Positions 1 to 12,276 of a stretch of DNA of 64,000 nucleotides are shown here, in pieces (positions within the stretch are counted from its first letter, which is position 1; each line of letters starts with the position of its first letter). The DNA lies in the NCBI RefSeq assembly GCF_000346465.2, contig NC_034011.1, forward strand, positions 5,454,534-5,518,533, in the 5' to 3' direction. Origin of the DNA: Prunus persica. Its lineage: Eukaryota; Streptophyta; Magnoliopsida; Rosales; Rosaceae. Below the pieces are notes generated by a model. That model made no database searches. It saw nothing but the letters and a program-made list of their open reading frames with translations, and had not been told where the DNA came from. The translations under genes were made by a program, and so were the position numbers.

Positions 1-2194
1 TCTTATCTTTTACTTATGTGCTTTTAATTAAATACATAAGTACTTTCAGCAGTATTTATTTAAGTTGATGACCATATATTCATCATGTGATATCAAATCA
101 ATGGACCATCTTAATACCCATTAATAAACTTCCAGCACAACTTCAATATCTTCCATCAACAACAAAGAAACCAGATGGGTCCCATATCTATCAAGAATTC
201 TATAAGGTTTCTTGAATCAAATTAGTTAATCAATTTAGTTAATCGTTGAATTAAATTGATTAACTTGATCCAACGGTTAAGAGATAGAACCTTATCTAAG
301 GACCATATATAAGGCCTTTACTATAGAATGACTCCCATATCTATAAATAATATTATGGGTCATTTGCCTGATATCTTATTGTTTACGAGAAGACTTTAAT
401 GAGGAATTTAAAGTAAAAAAACTATTTGAAGTTATATCTTAATATTTGGTGGGCCGATACCTCATATAAAGTTATTGAAGGCTCCATAGGCTGAGGCCCA
501 TTATATTGTGACCTCTATTTCGTCCATTTCGATCCTGTTGTTGCCACTTGGTAATGGAGCTTATTCATTCGAAACAAAAGTTGCTACACGTTTTTGAATG
601 AAGGAAAAAAATTATAGAGAAGGCTCTTATCAGTCCCGTTAAAGAAAAGGACCTTAAAAAAATCAAAGTAGAATTTCAGCATGAAAAATGAATAAGGTAA
701 ATTGCCTGTTGTTAGACTGCATGCAAAAGAAGGATAAACCGAAATAAATTTGACAAATTCAATGAACACTACCTAAAAAATAAAAATGTAACATAATACA
801 TGAACGTTAAAATCATGAATGCTCATCACCCAATTTGAAAGAAATAAAAAAATTTCAGCTGTGTTATTCCAATATTGAAAAGAGAAATATTAACGATTCG
901 AGAGCTACTTGGTACAAACTATTTTATTCGATGAGAGCTAAATATTTAACGCGGAAATCAGATATTTTATTTGGGAGATCCAAGTGCATATATTGTTATG
1001 GTGGACAACATTTTTAAATTTACTTTTTAACAATATAATATTATAGGGATTTTAAATAGTTTTAAAATCTTCGGCCATGGCCCCCTTGCTTTCCTCCAGG
1101 CTATATGAGACCACATGCATGAAGAGGAAGTGCATGTTCACCCAAGTTCCAATCCTGCAGTACTGATCTCCTGGATGGCAAATCTGTGTATGGTTATAGG
1201 TTCAGTGTGTTTTGGAGTTATATTTTATATCAACCAAAACTAATGTTATGTGCCGGAGACAAGTCCTTCACGTGTGCCTCTTTGTGGGGATATTGCCTTG
1301 CCAAACACAAACGAAACATATGCATGGTTGGAATCAAGCACTTCATTTTTTTAAAAAATTATTAAGGGCTTTGAAGAGGTCAACTGTACAGAGGATTAAT
1401 AATTTTTGATGTATATATCGCTATATAAAATACTTCTTTTCACCGATGTATCTCTATATACACGTTTCTTTTACAATAGTCTTTCACATTTGATAGAGGA
1501 CGAAATGCAAGTGTTCTAGAGAGTATTACGCTTGTAAGCTCTTTTGCCTCATATTTTATATAGAATATGGGGACTTGAGGCCTCCGTGACCTTCATGTGC
1601 AATTGTCAAGGTTACCTTTCATTTTCTTCCTGTCTTCAATTAAGCATTAGAGGCAGTGGCATCTGAAAGTGCTGACCTAAAGCCGTTACGACATACATCC
1701 CCATTAGAGGATGGAAGCTTTGCAATAATGTTTAAAAGAAATTGGGCTCTTCACCTATTGCCAAATTATTTTGGATTGGATACTTGTATTCTAATATAGT
1801 ATCAAAGCACGTTATTCACGTGTTGAGCCCAACAGCCGACATGCTCCCATGCCACCCAATATATGTTGTCCACCTGTTAAGCTTAAATTATGCCAACATC
1901 GGGGAATTAGAGTTTTGTCTAGTACTTTAATGATAGGTTTGGTTATAATGAGGGGGTCCTTAATAGCCGTCTGATCTAGTGCAGAGTTCTTATGAGACTG
2001 TTGAATTGGACACCCTCGTTATAACCCCTCAACATAGCCCCTCATTATAGAAGCTCCCATAGTTTAAATAATCTTGGGCCTCTCCACTCATTTCGAATTG
2101 ATTTTGGTATCAGAGCATGTTATCGTCATTTTTTAACTCTAAACCCCAAAAAACGACACACTTGTGTAATACTATAGGTACAAAATCAGAACCA

Positions 2195-2290
2195 AATAGC
2201 AAGGGGTTTGTAACGCAAGTAATTAAGAGTAGTTACCCATGCACTTGAAGCCTTGTGTTCGAATCTCCTCTCCCTTGTTATCAATTGGGA
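2195..2290 (+). repeat. Possible tRNA-derived SINE head, degenerate
   Basis: A GTTCGAATC motif at about 2260-2270 resembles a pol III B box, and an upstream segment around 2213-2240 loosely resembles an A box. The same sequence occurs in the second segmental copy near 16068-16145. No poly(A) tail or target-site duplication was identified, so this could be chance. Confidence 0.25.
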
Positions 2291-2661
2291 TCATAATCAT
2301 TAAGCTTACGAACAATTATAGCCTCATAATTCAGTGGGTGTGGGAAGCAATTTCGACATTAAGTATTTAGGGCTCGTGGAGTTTCTTTAGAGACCTAATT
2401 AAATATTGGACAAAATGTGCTGAATAAGAGGACAATGCATTATTCTATTATTTTTGATTCATTGTACGAAGATTGTAATTCGTGACCAAGGAATTTCTTT
2501 TGTCCTTGATACGAGTTCAAACTTCTTGTATTACCCTTTTTACATCAATAATATTCTATCGCTTATCATAAAAATAAAAAAAATAAAAAAAAGTGTTTTA
2601 GGCTCTCTTTGATTTGGTCCAACATCAACCATACACCATTCCATAATTAGACTTCATATAT

Positions 2662-2806
2662 ATATATATATATTTTGTAGGGATGATCTTTGAATGAGTA
2701 TCTACAAAATAGACGGTTTGGATTAGTGAAATACAATTCGGAGTGGGGCTTACAAGGAGTGTCCCTCAAATAAGGTTATTTGAGGGATCCCTCAATGGAA
2801 GCTCTC
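2662..2806 (-). mobile_element. Fragment of the TA-microsatellite-flanked MITE family
   Basis: Reading the minus strand, this stretch matches the first part of the element at 12270-12661: a TIR with TTGAGGGATCCCTCAAATAA, then the region ending in a TTTGTAGG motif. It abuts a (TA)n run at about 2660-2680. The second segmental copy has only a (TA)n run here (about 16855-16872), so the element is present in copy 1 only. The other TIR is missing. Confidence 0.7.
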
Positions 2807-3299
2807 TGTCTGCAGTTTGTAGGACCGTTGATGCTAAATTTTGACTCAACATGTGCAGAAGTATAGATTCATTAGAACATTGACCCAAAAAAAAAAGTTC
2901 CATTAGAACAAGGTTATGTTCACCCCCAAATTGACATAGAGATCAAGTATACTTGTTATAAGCTCACTTCTTTTTCTTCACCTTTCAATATAATCAATAA
3001 CGCTAAACTCACCAAATTTATTCTTTAAACTTATTCACCAAATGATGTATCAGTATTTTACTTATTGTTAAAAATACATGAGCCGAAGAATAGTACCCGA
3101 GATTTGAATCAATTAACACATCTATATTATTTGGTATGAAGAATGAATTCGTGGTGACCCTGACCCTAGCAGCAGTCCCAAGATAATTCACCAATAATTT
3201 TTTTCTTTCTAAATTGTCCAGGTAATTATGTTAGAAAATTAGATTGTCACCCTCACATAAGATGATTTTTTTAATGGTTTTTATCACCAATTAATAGTC

Positions 3300-4388
3300 G
3301 ATGAACTTTTCACAAGTACTCATTTGAGTCATCAAACTTACAAATTAATAATGTGGTCCTTAATTTTTTGGGCCACGCATCAGTTTAGTCTCTTTTATTT
3401 CTTTTATTGCATTCCATCAAAATTTTTGTTAAAACTGGCCACTTAACCAACTTTGAAGGGGTTCTTTTGTCAAAATACAACATATCCACCCATGACACAA
3501 AGTAAATCTCACGTATTTTGCTCAACAAAGCAATATGCTCTCCTTGATGTTGACCCCAATGTGAAACCCTAGTTGGAGAGAATATAACTTGTTGAGCAAA
3601 AAATGTCAGATTTAGGACTAAAATGAGCTAGATTTAGATGATAATATTCCTTTAAAGTTGGTCACACCATGACATGTGACCAATTTTATTCAAAATTTTG
3701 TCGAAATGTGACAGTTGGGACCAAATAGATGTGTAGACTAAAAAATGAAGGATCACATTTATTGATTTGAGAGTTTGAGAACTAAAATGAGGACTTTTAA
3801 AAGGAGGAAAAATCACTTTTGGTCCCTATAATTTACCACTCTTACCACTAAAGTCCCTTGGGGTTTCAATTTGATCAATTTTGTCATTATAGTTTGAATT
3901 TTAAGCAATTCAAGGACAATCCCCAATTTCTATTAAATTATTCTAATTTCTGTTCACATTGAGGGGCAGTCCCCCTCCCCTTATCAAACTCCAACCCTAA
4001 TTCTATGCATTGCCCAAAACCTCTTCTCATGGACCCAAATTCCCAAAAACAAAATCTGGAGATTAAGACTAAAAAAAGTCACAAGATTGGACACAAGGGA
4101 CTTTGAGACTTGAGAGTTGAAGAAACCTACAGGAGGGGCTGCTGGGGTGGTTGTGGGATAGGGGCTGCAAGATTGGACCAAAATGCCCCTATATGTGAAA
4201 AGAAATTAGAATAATTTAATATAAATTGGGGATTAATTATATTTAGATTGCTTGAAATTCAAACTACGAGAACAAAATTGATCAAATTGATGAAACTACA
4301 TGAACCTTAATGATAAAAATAATAAACTACATGAACCAAAAAAAAAATTTTGTCTTTAAAAAGTCAATGAACACTTGTGAAATTTTTA
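3300..4388. mobile_element. Nested TIR elements (non-autonomous DNA transposons), copy 1
   Basis: The outer element has long imperfect inverted arms: the left arm (about 3300-3420, CTTTTCACAAGT then CAAACTTACAAATTAATAAT) is complementary to about 3690-3796 plus 4367-4388. Its right arm is interrupted by a second inverted-repeat element, about 3797-4366, whose arms carry a TTTGGTCCCTATA / AATTTTGTC pattern over about 110 bp. Possible 10-bp target duplications of the inner element, ATGAGGACTT (3787-3796) and ATGAACACTT (4367-4376), differ at two positions. No transposase is encoded. The pair is shared with 17350-18420, so both insertions predate the segmental duplication. Confidence 0.7.
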
Positions 4389-5225
4389 AAATTTATTTTT
4401 ATAATTCCGATTTTAGATTAGGCTTTGATTATGTAGTCATTTTTGTTAGATACATTATTTTGGATTACAAAGTTGTTTAATATTTTATATGTGTACCTTC
4501 GTGTATAGTCATAATAACGCACTTAACCAAAAGGACCAAAATCAAAATCCAATTAATCTAACATGAGCTTAGTAAAAAGAGAAAAAATAGTCTTATCAAA
4601 GAATATGGAAATTCTAAATGAATAGTCAAACTGATCTTCTTCGTGGAACATGAACTCAAAGTCCTAATCTATGCAGGAGAATAGAACCAAGGTGTGCAAG
4701 ACGACATTTGGGAACAAAATAAAAGCACATCCGGTCACAAATGAACGCCAAACTTAAAACAAATTGATTAGCTTAGCAAATTTCAGCCAGACAGGTTGTT
4801 TACAGTTAGCTAGCTAGAGCCCTCTTTGAGACTTTGTTTGGGGTTTCAGCAAAAGCACCCATTGAACTACTTTATCGTGACTCTGGTTCCCAGTACGATT
4901 ATCTTTTGGTTCCCAACACATAACATGCAAAAATTTTATGGCAACAACAAATGCTGGATGTACAAAGTGTCGTACATCCTTTTAATTAGTCCTCTTGTTT
5001 GCCCTATATCTTGAATAAACCATCAACATGGGAGGTGTGGCTCCCATCACATGCATGTAACCAATACAAATGTTGCTCAAACTAATAACTTTTTTCGTTT
5101 TCTATTTATAAAGTTTAAGGCACTTAATTGTTAAATGCTTTGGTTCTATCCAAATATGGATAAAACAACGAACTGAATTATGTAGCCAAACCCACTTGGG
5201 TTTTCTCGAGCTATGTCCACTAGAA

Positions 5226-5990
5226 TCTGTGACGGAGTCAGGAATTTTTAGAGGGTTTTAAATAGTTGAAGATTGGCTCACCATAGGATGCGGAAGGAAG
5301 AAGAAACTCGCGACTATAGCAAGGTGTTGCAGTGAAGGAGAAAAGTCGCAAGAAAGGAGCAGCAGCGTGCAGGCGACCAGTCGGTTTTGACAGAGAGCAG
5401 CGAAGTCGTGAATTTATCCAAGGGACCGGTTGTTGCCGGTTGGTCGCGTGAATGGTATTGAACGTGTTTTGGCGTTATTTTTGGGTTTTCTAGCTTAATT
5501 TAATAGGGTTTTAGTTTCCTATTCCTAGTTAACTTATAGCAAAAGTCCTATGCATTATAAATAGGACTTTTATGGGCTAGGTTAATGACAAGGGAATTCA
5601 AGAGGGAATTCAAGAGTGTTTTCAAGGGCATCAAGAGTTTGAGCAAAGGGTGAGAGAAAAGGTTGCTAGGGTTCTTGTGAGAGTTAAGGGGGTTCAAGTT
5701 ATAACCAAAGTTATTCTTACATACTAGTGAATTTCTCGGGTAGATCACTAAGAGGACGTAGGCACGAGGATGAACCTCTATAAATCTTTGTGTTCTTGTA
5801 TGTTTGTTTTCTCTTTTCGGTGTAGGTGTGTTTTATTCTCAAAGGAGTTTGTGAGTGTGTCATCGCCTAGTTCATCAATGACAAGGTCTTAGAGTGTCTC
5901 CGCACAACACCCAAACCTTCATTTTTCAAACAACTCCCCATGCCAGTAGAGCAAGTAAGCTTCTTGTATAACTTTCGTATAACAATGGTA
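5226..5990 (+). repeat. Degenerate LTR-like block, copy 1
   Basis: The region has the look of an old retrotransposon LTR: a TATA-like CATTATAAATAGG at about 5553, a long purine-rich transcribed-leader-like stretch, then GGACGTAGGCACGAGG followed by CTCTATAAA and T-rich DNA, a pattern common near the 3' end of plant LTRs. No matching partner LTR, primer-binding site or coding region lies next to it, so it is at most a solo or decayed LTR. The homologous block in copy 2 is about 23795-24490. Confidence 0.35.
5319..5323 (+). other. Paralogous empty site for copia element A
   Basis: GCAAG occurs once here in the context ctata-GCAAG-gtgttgcag. In segmental copy 2 the same five bases flank the copia element on both sides (19352-19356 and 23790-23794). 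This is the unoccupied target of that insertion. Confidence 0.9.
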
Positions 5991-6755
5991 TGCAATTACT
6001 TACAACAAAATAAATATTATAAATAAAAAAACCCTAACACACTTTTTTTTCTCCAGTAATCAATCTCCCTTTTCTTTCCCAGCCATTTCATCTCTCTTCT
6101 CCTTCTCCTCTTCATCTTCTTCTCCCCTTTACCTATAATCTCCTTCTCTATCTCAATTTGGAGATCTCATCGCCTCGCAACAGCGCCTCACCGCATCACC
6201 GTTTGTTAGGTCAACACATGGTGGCCGCCAGCAGAAAGGCAGATTCGGACCACTCCAAACAATTTTTCGGTGAGTGGAAGTGCAGCTGCACCTTCTTACG
6301 CCTCTATGGCTCCACCATTGACTAGGACATGCTACGCTAACGAGTAAAAAGTCTATTCAATGTATCCACAAAAAAACTATACCATCCTACATGAGAGAGG
6401 TTATACCAACCCTAATATATTGGTTCACATGTTTGGCTCTGACTACATGTTGTTCCAAGAGAGGTTCACATAAGTTTTCGTTGTCATCTAAATCTTCAAC
6501 ATTTTATCCAATTTTTTGTTAAATCATTAAAAATAAAAATATGAAAACAAAATTGAAGAAAAAGAAAACAAAAACAGAAAAGAAAACCTTATCCCCACCA
6601 ACAAACCTAGTCTTATTTGTGCCTACCTTCTCCTCTGTTTTCTTCCCCCATAACCAGACCACCACTTTCCCCACCTACTTCCTCCCTTCCGTTGTCGCCG
6701 CCTCCCCTTTTTGACTCATGAGGCAAAAATTGAAGAGAAAGAGAAGGGAGGGGGG

Positions 6756-7424
6756 TTGTGTGTGTTGGGCACCCACCATTTGAAAAACATGTCAACATTG
6801 ACATGCGGTATTTGAAATTGTCAGAAGAGTATGCATGCGGGGTCATGAATTTCATGGGTCGCAGTTGTCGCAATTGAAGAGTATGCAACTCTGAATGTGT
6901 CAACGGTAGGAAACTTTGGACACATTAATATGACTTTGGAGACTGTAAAATATAGTGGAAACAGGCTGTAAAATGGAACTATGAGGTAGCCTCTTTTTGT
7001 ATTATGTAACTATGGGGTGGCCTCTTGTTGTATTATGTAAGTTTCGAAATTGGATTTGATAGAATTATGATGCCTCTTTTTGTATTTGTGCATATACGCT
7101 TTCCTTTATCCCTGTCTAGTTCAAATGATTATAGCAGCAATAACTCTACAATACACATGCGAATAATGGGCAATATGATATCAATAAGAGCACAATACAG
7201 TCACAATAGGGTCCCATTCAAATAGGTACTACATCAGACTCTACCATTTGATTGACTTATACATCTCTTAAAAGACATGTAGCCTACAATACACACGTTC
7301 AAAATGGACTCTATATATACAAGTTATGTCTTGCACCACCATCACATCCCCCCCTAAATTACAAAAAATGACATCACAAAACCTGATGCTTCTTCCTCAT
7401 TCATGCCTTGCCTCTCATTTCTCA
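6756..7424. other. Intergenic, no gene seen
   Basis: AT-rich unique-looking sequence to the right of segmental copy 1. Only short random frames are present; none has a recognisable domain or splice-supported extension. Confidence 0.6.
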
Positions 7425-7570
7425 GCAATCTGATGCATACAATCTAACAGTTCAGTAAATGTGATAGTCCGTGGTGCTATTAAGCCTTTTGAGTCACCCC
7501 CTTTGTATTTGCACATCTTTTTTGAGGTTACCCACTTTCCATTGTAACAAAACATAATAACAATTGTCTC
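7425..7570 (-). pseudogene. MuDR/MULE transposase N-terminal remnant
   Basis: Read on the minus strand, one frame gives about 48 codons ending in TGA, including IVIMFCYNGKWVTSKKMCKY and KGLIAPRTITFTELLDCMHQ. This resembles the N-terminal PB1-like segment of plant MuDR transposases, which commonly reads as a short beta strand, a Y-x-G-x-W motif, a K-G-(I/L)-x-x-P-R-T element and a helix. Nothing resembling the DDE core or SWIM zinc finger follows, and the frame is closed at 7425. Assignment is by pattern memory, so moderate confidence; a protein-level search would settle it. Confidence 0.45.
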
Positions 7571-8135
7571 CATTTCTGACCATGACAAAACAACATTTCA
7601 TTAACACGTTTGAAGCCACGACCAAATCACTGCAATACAACCACAATAACCAGGCAATACAATGGCAATCCAACAACAATATAACAGTAAAACAACTACA
7701 ATAAAACAACAATAACACAGCACTGAACAATGATTCATCACAATCAGACTATACAAATCTACTACATCAAATGAAAAATCCTAACTTTCAAGATTCACAT
7801 ATCCAGAGCAATCTAAATGCATTTGGTAAAAACCCAGATGGATGAGCATGAAGATTCAAAAAACATTACCCAAAGCAATTTAATTTCACAAAAACCAAAG
7901 CAATCAAAATAAAACCAATTTCACAGAATCTCACATAGATTAAGAAAATGACCATCAAGACTACCTATTGGAGGTCGGCAATGGAGTAGAGCTTCAAGGT
8001 TGCAAGCAGCTGCAACCTTACGTTATTCAGAAGACATACCTAGAGGATGGGGTCGAGGGGGGGTTTCCCGATTCAGAACAGAGTGATGGGGACAATTCAA
8101 AACAGAGAGCGCGCTGCGTAAGAGGAATACAACTG

Positions 8136-8224
<89 letters not shown>

Positions 8225-9757
8225 ATAGAGAGCTAAGAGAGCTGAGAGAGCTGAGAGAGAACTAAATTTTAAAAGAAGTGTTATGTGTGCAATAAGTGAC
8301 AACAAATATATATTTATAGGTGGTATTTGGAAAATTTGTGGGGAGAGGTGGTATTTCCACTTAAAACTAAAAAAGGGTGGCATTTAGAGCTATTTCCCTT
8401 TCTTTTTTACCCTTGAACCTACCCTTGGAGGGTTTTCTTCTCCTGCCATTCCCCCATGACCACCACCTTTCTCTTCCTTTTGTAAAATAATCCAAAACCA
8501 GAAGCTAAATTGTTCAAATTTGTTAGTAATTTAATCATATATGGGACAATTTTAGCAAATACAAACTGCCCAACTCGTAGAAGCAATAGCAAGCATTAGC
8601 TAAGAGGATTTGTGCCTAGCCATCTTGGTGGAGGTGGGGTTGATGCCCCATGCTACCCAGCCGTCAGATTGGGAGGAAGAAGAAGAAGAAGAGGAGGAGA
8701 GAGAGTTGATGAACAAAATGACCAATTTGCCCTCACATTTAATGGAAATATTGACATAATGTAATGGTAGGACCAATAGAGCTAATGATATAGAGTTGAT
8801 GGACCATTTGAACGAATAATTTAATTGAGGGATCAAAATGTAAATCGGGTATAAGTTTAAAGATCATTTGAGTAATTTACCTCGGAAAAAATTTGATTGG
8901 CCGAAGGCATTAATGCTTAGCAAACGGTTCCATGGTTCAATGTTAAGAACATTTGTTTGCAGATCACCTCCCCTTCTCCCTTCCAAACTTTAACACAACA
9001 AAGAAAAAGAAAAAAAGAAGGCATTAGTGCTTGCCTCATCCGCACCTATATGTTCATAGTGGTTTTTTTTATTTTTTATTTTTATTGGAATATATGTTCA
9101 TAGTGTTGGTGGGCCAATGTACACACCCAAAGCCAAGCAACGATTTAAATATTCTCATCATCCTTGTTTTATAGTTTTAAAAGGTTTTGGGCCCTCATCC
9201 ATTACCAATTGATTTTGAGTTGGATATTCTCATTCTAATAGATGTGTTGTAAGTTAAAAGAAGCCAAGTTTTTTATTTTAAACTTTATATTAAGAAGTCT
9301 CTGTTTATATTTGATTATGATTATAAGTTTAGCTGAGGACTTCCTTGCAGTTATTCAGTTCTTAGATGAGGGCCTCCTTGGAGCAAGACCCAGGAATGTA
9401 TGTTACAATTGATAGATATGTCTTTGGTTTGGGTCTTTGGCCACCAAACCTAAGAAACGTGCAAGCAAGAGGGTTGGCAGATTATATAACTCATGCAAAT
9501 ATGTCTCTAAGCGTTTGGTATTGCTATGTTTAAAAAATAATCATAAATTATTATTTTTTTTTATAAAAACTATTAGAGAAGGGACCATTTTAATATTAAA
9601 AATATAAAGTGAAATGCACTACGTGGTGATTTGGTAGCGTCTTCATAAAATGTGGGCTTAAGGCTATAAGTGGTTTGGCAGGCTACATGATGAGCGCCCA
9701 ACAATAACAGCACGGATTGTAAGGAATCTCACCTCACTCAATCACCCCATGAACTTA
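7571..9757. other. Intergenic upstream of FatB-like gene
   Basis: AT-rich DNA with a long GA microsatellite (8139-8221). The open frames across the microsatellite (Arg-Glu or Leu-Ser repeats) are artefacts of the dinucleotide repeat. Nothing else was recognised. Confidence 0.6.
8139..8221. repeat. (GA)n microsatellite
   Basis: About 41 uninterrupted GA units. Likely length-polymorphic. Confidence 0.98.
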
Positions 9758-9891
9758 TATATAAGTTTGTTGCCACCTTTTTTTCCTAGAACTTCAAAAC
9801 TAGGTATGAAAATGCTTTCATGATTGAGTGTGCATAAGTAATTTTTTTGCTCATAACCCATCATATATTTTCACATTTTTTGTTTTGGCAG
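9758..9891 (+). promoter_or_regulatory. TATA box and 5' UTR intron of the FatB-like gene
   Basis: A TATATATAAG motif lies at about 9758-9767, about 160 bp before the start codon. Downstream, AG|GTATGA at 9803/9804 and TTTTGGCAG at 9883-9891 would define an 88-bp intron in the 5' untranslated region. A leader intron is common in plant FatB genes. Both are inferred from consensus only. Confidence 0.45.
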
Positions 9892-9925
9892 GTTAGAATT
9901 TGATCTGATTTGCTTGAATATCACA

Positions 9926-11647
9926 ATGGTGCTTACATCTGCTCCACCAACACTCCCCATGCCAAGGTTGCTATCAACCATCCCTACAAATAAATCAATA
10001 TCATGTTGTGTAGGAATAAATTATGGCTGTAGTCAAAGTAAGCCTAATTCTATTGATTTTCAAGCAAAGGTCTTTCCCAAAGAAAATGTCATCACTTCCC
10101 CAAAACAAGATGATAAAACTGTCACACCCGCAGAGAAAATACCACAACATTTGAACTGGGAATCGAGGAAGTTCCACTGGGTTTATGACACTTTTGGTGG
10201 AAAATTGGGGCAGGAGGGGCTTGTTTTTCAACAGAACTTCTCAATTAGATCATATGATTTAGGCCCTGACGGCAAAGCAACCATAGGGTGCTTGATGGAA
10301 CGCTTACTGGTAGGTTTTGGATTTCTTTATCTTTATTAAAAGATAGTGTGCTAAAACTAATGCTTTATATGTGACCAGTTCTTCATTGCTTTTGTATGTA
10401 TAGGAAACATCAGTTCAGCATTGTAGGAGTCTTGGGCTCTATGCTGGTGGTTTGGGTTCAACACCAGAGATGACCAAAAGAGGCCTAGTATGGGTGCTGT
10501 GTAAATTGCAGACTGTAGTGGAAAAATATCCTTCTTGGTAAACTTGGAATATTATTTGTTTATATAGCTAGCCTTTCATTGTTTATAAGTTCCTCTCTAC
10601 TAGTACTACTCTTAACATCTTATGAACAGCCAGTTTAACTTCTATGTTTGGAACTTAATTTGTGGAAATTATTTTTCATCAAACAAATATGTTGTGTTCT
10701 GTGTTTGAAGGGCTGAAGTTATTCAAATAGATACCTGGACTGGTGCATCAGGAAACAATGGTCTGTTCCGGGATTGGATCGTTCGTGATTACAGCACAGG
10801 ACAGATCTTGATTCGAGCAACGGGGTTGGGATCCAAACTAAGATTCTCAAATGCATCTCTTTATTTTTTGTTTTTTCGGCTGTGGTTTGATATTGGTCCT
10901 ATGCAGTCTTCTTATGCTGATGCACATGAAGACAAGGAAATTTTCTAAAGGTACAGCAGAAATCACAGATGAGTTAAGATCTGCTCTCATGGATTCTGAT
11001 CCTCTCATTGACATCAACAATGCTAAACTACGACGATTGGATATTGATGCTAGAAACTATTTTCAAACATCTGTAGCAGTAAGTATATCTTCTGCTTAAA
11101 ACATGGAGACATTGAAATTGAAACATTGTTTTTTGTTCTTGAAGCAATTGACTGACATATGCTTATCATCTTAAAATCACAGAAGCCTGGTTGGAGTGAT
11201 TTGGATGTCAATCAGCACGTGAGCAGTGCAAAATACATAGACTGGGTTTTCAAGGTGAACATTTTTCCAGGGCTACTTGTTCATAACTTATAGTTCATGT
11301 TTTAATATATATACATATATTAATTGTTTCAAAAATACTCTCTTCTAATTGGAAATTCATGATTATGGTTTCAGAGCATTCCCTTCTCAGTGCTGGAGAC
11401 TCATGAGCTTTCGTCTATGACGTTGGAGTATCGAAGTGAGTGTCGGAGGGACAGCGCGGTGCAGTCTCTGACTGCAGTTGCTAGAGATGGAACAGGTGAC
11501 TCAACTCATAACCAAGGGGTAGAGTTTGATCACTTGCTTCGCCTCGAGACAGGGTCGGAAGTTTTGAGGGCAAGGACCGTGTGGAAGCCAATATGTGATG
11601 GCTTTTTAAGCACACTGAAGATTCCAGCAACAAATGGATGTACATAA
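9926..11647 (+). CDS. FATB-like: FatB-like acyl-ACP thioesterase, chloroplastic (6 exons)
   Basis: Exons 9926-10309, 10404-10537, 10711-10824, 10907-11078, 11183-11254 and 11375-11647 splice in frame into a 382-aa protein. It would hydrolyse acyl-ACP in the plastid stroma and release free fatty acids for export. The catalytic set of the double-hotdog family is present: D276, N278 and H280 in SDLDVNQHV, and E314-C315 in YRSEC, with the 38-residue D-to-E spacing of FatB enzymes. GLVFQQNFSIRSYDLGPDG and GSTPEM are FatB-type motifs. The ATG at 9926 starts MVLTSAPPTLP, Ser/Thr/Pro-rich and suited to a transit peptide. Odd points: the N-terminal hydrophobic helix usual before the first hotdog domain in FatB is absent, the protein is shorter than the usual 410-420 aa, and the usual WVMMN motif reads LLMLMHM just after the exon 3/4 junction, which relies on a GT donor at 10825. 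It is a divergent FatB paralogue; substrate preference cannot be inferred. Confidence 0.88.
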
Positions 11648-12241
11648 CGTATTGTGGAGATAGCACTTGATGGAACCCTAATATTATATGTAACTAGTTT
11701 CTAATTGTACTAAATTTTATTGAATAATTGCTACCCGCAGACACTGGCGGACCCAGAAATTTTTTAGCGGAGATGCAATATTGACTAAGTATGAAAAATG
11801 GTTTTTCGGAATAATCATTTTCTCAAGATAATTTTTGACGGCTTTTATTCCTTATACATCAAATAAGAAAACTTGATTTCATGGGATTTTAGTATGAAGT
11901 ATATATTGACTTAATGAGCCATCATTTTTAGCGTAAATCGTATTTTGCACTAAAACTGAATTTTCATATTTTGATTTGGTGGGAATTTGATTTTCTAGTA
12001 TTTTTATTTGAATCCAAATGGAGGTTACTTCCTTATTTACATTATAAAGTTAAATAAATGGAGTAAAAGTAAAAATAAATAAAATTGCAACTGGTTTTTA
12101 ATAAATGTACTGCGTTTTTCGAGTATATTTTACTTGGAAATAAGCCAAGAGCTTGTACAGAATGCATCACTTCAAACTTGATAACTTTCTTCCATAACTG
12201 GGCAAAAGCCAATTTCAAAATGCATATAGCTATAGGGCAAA

Positions 12242-12269
<28 letters not shown>
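11648..12269. other. FatB-like 3' flank, no gene seen
   Basis: Includes the probable 3' UTR (ATTTTATTGAATAAT at about 11714). The rest is AT-rich and ends in a (TA)n run at about 12243-12271. Small open frames reading Tyr-Ile repeats are microsatellite artefacts. Confidence 0.55.

Positions 12270-12276
<7 letters not shown>

Larger units (their letters stand above)
1..6755 (+). repeat. Segmental duplication, copy 1 (left end outside window)
   Basis: This block is repeated in the same orientation at about 13224-25228. The match is nearly perfect over the first 1.3 kb (offset about 13,750) and continues with more substitutions and indels to about 6755, where both copies share a pyrimidine-rich stretch and a TGACTCATGAGG motif and then diverge. 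No real gene was recognised in it: the short open frames are AT-rich, start at arbitrary codons, and the same ones recur in copy 2 simply because the DNA is duplicated. It holds degenerate repeats described separately (TIR elements, an LTR-like block, a TA-flanked MITE fragment). Confidence 0.9.

Noticed and set aside
584..1017. Pairs of identical small open frames at 584-1017 and 14334-14767
   Set aside because: Identity follows from the segmental duplication; composition is AT-rich, with no domain or conserved start, so this is not evidence for a gene.
1801..2110. Primer-binding-like GGTATCAGAGC at about 2105 as a retrotransposon start
   Set aside because: Only a partial motif; no LTR pair, coding region or purine tract is associated, and the same sequence in copy 2 is mutated (GGTATTAGAGC).
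7968..8383. Open frames with Arg-Glu or Leu-Ser runs on both strands
   Set aside because: They are translations of the (GA)n microsatellite; no homology or start context outside the repeat.
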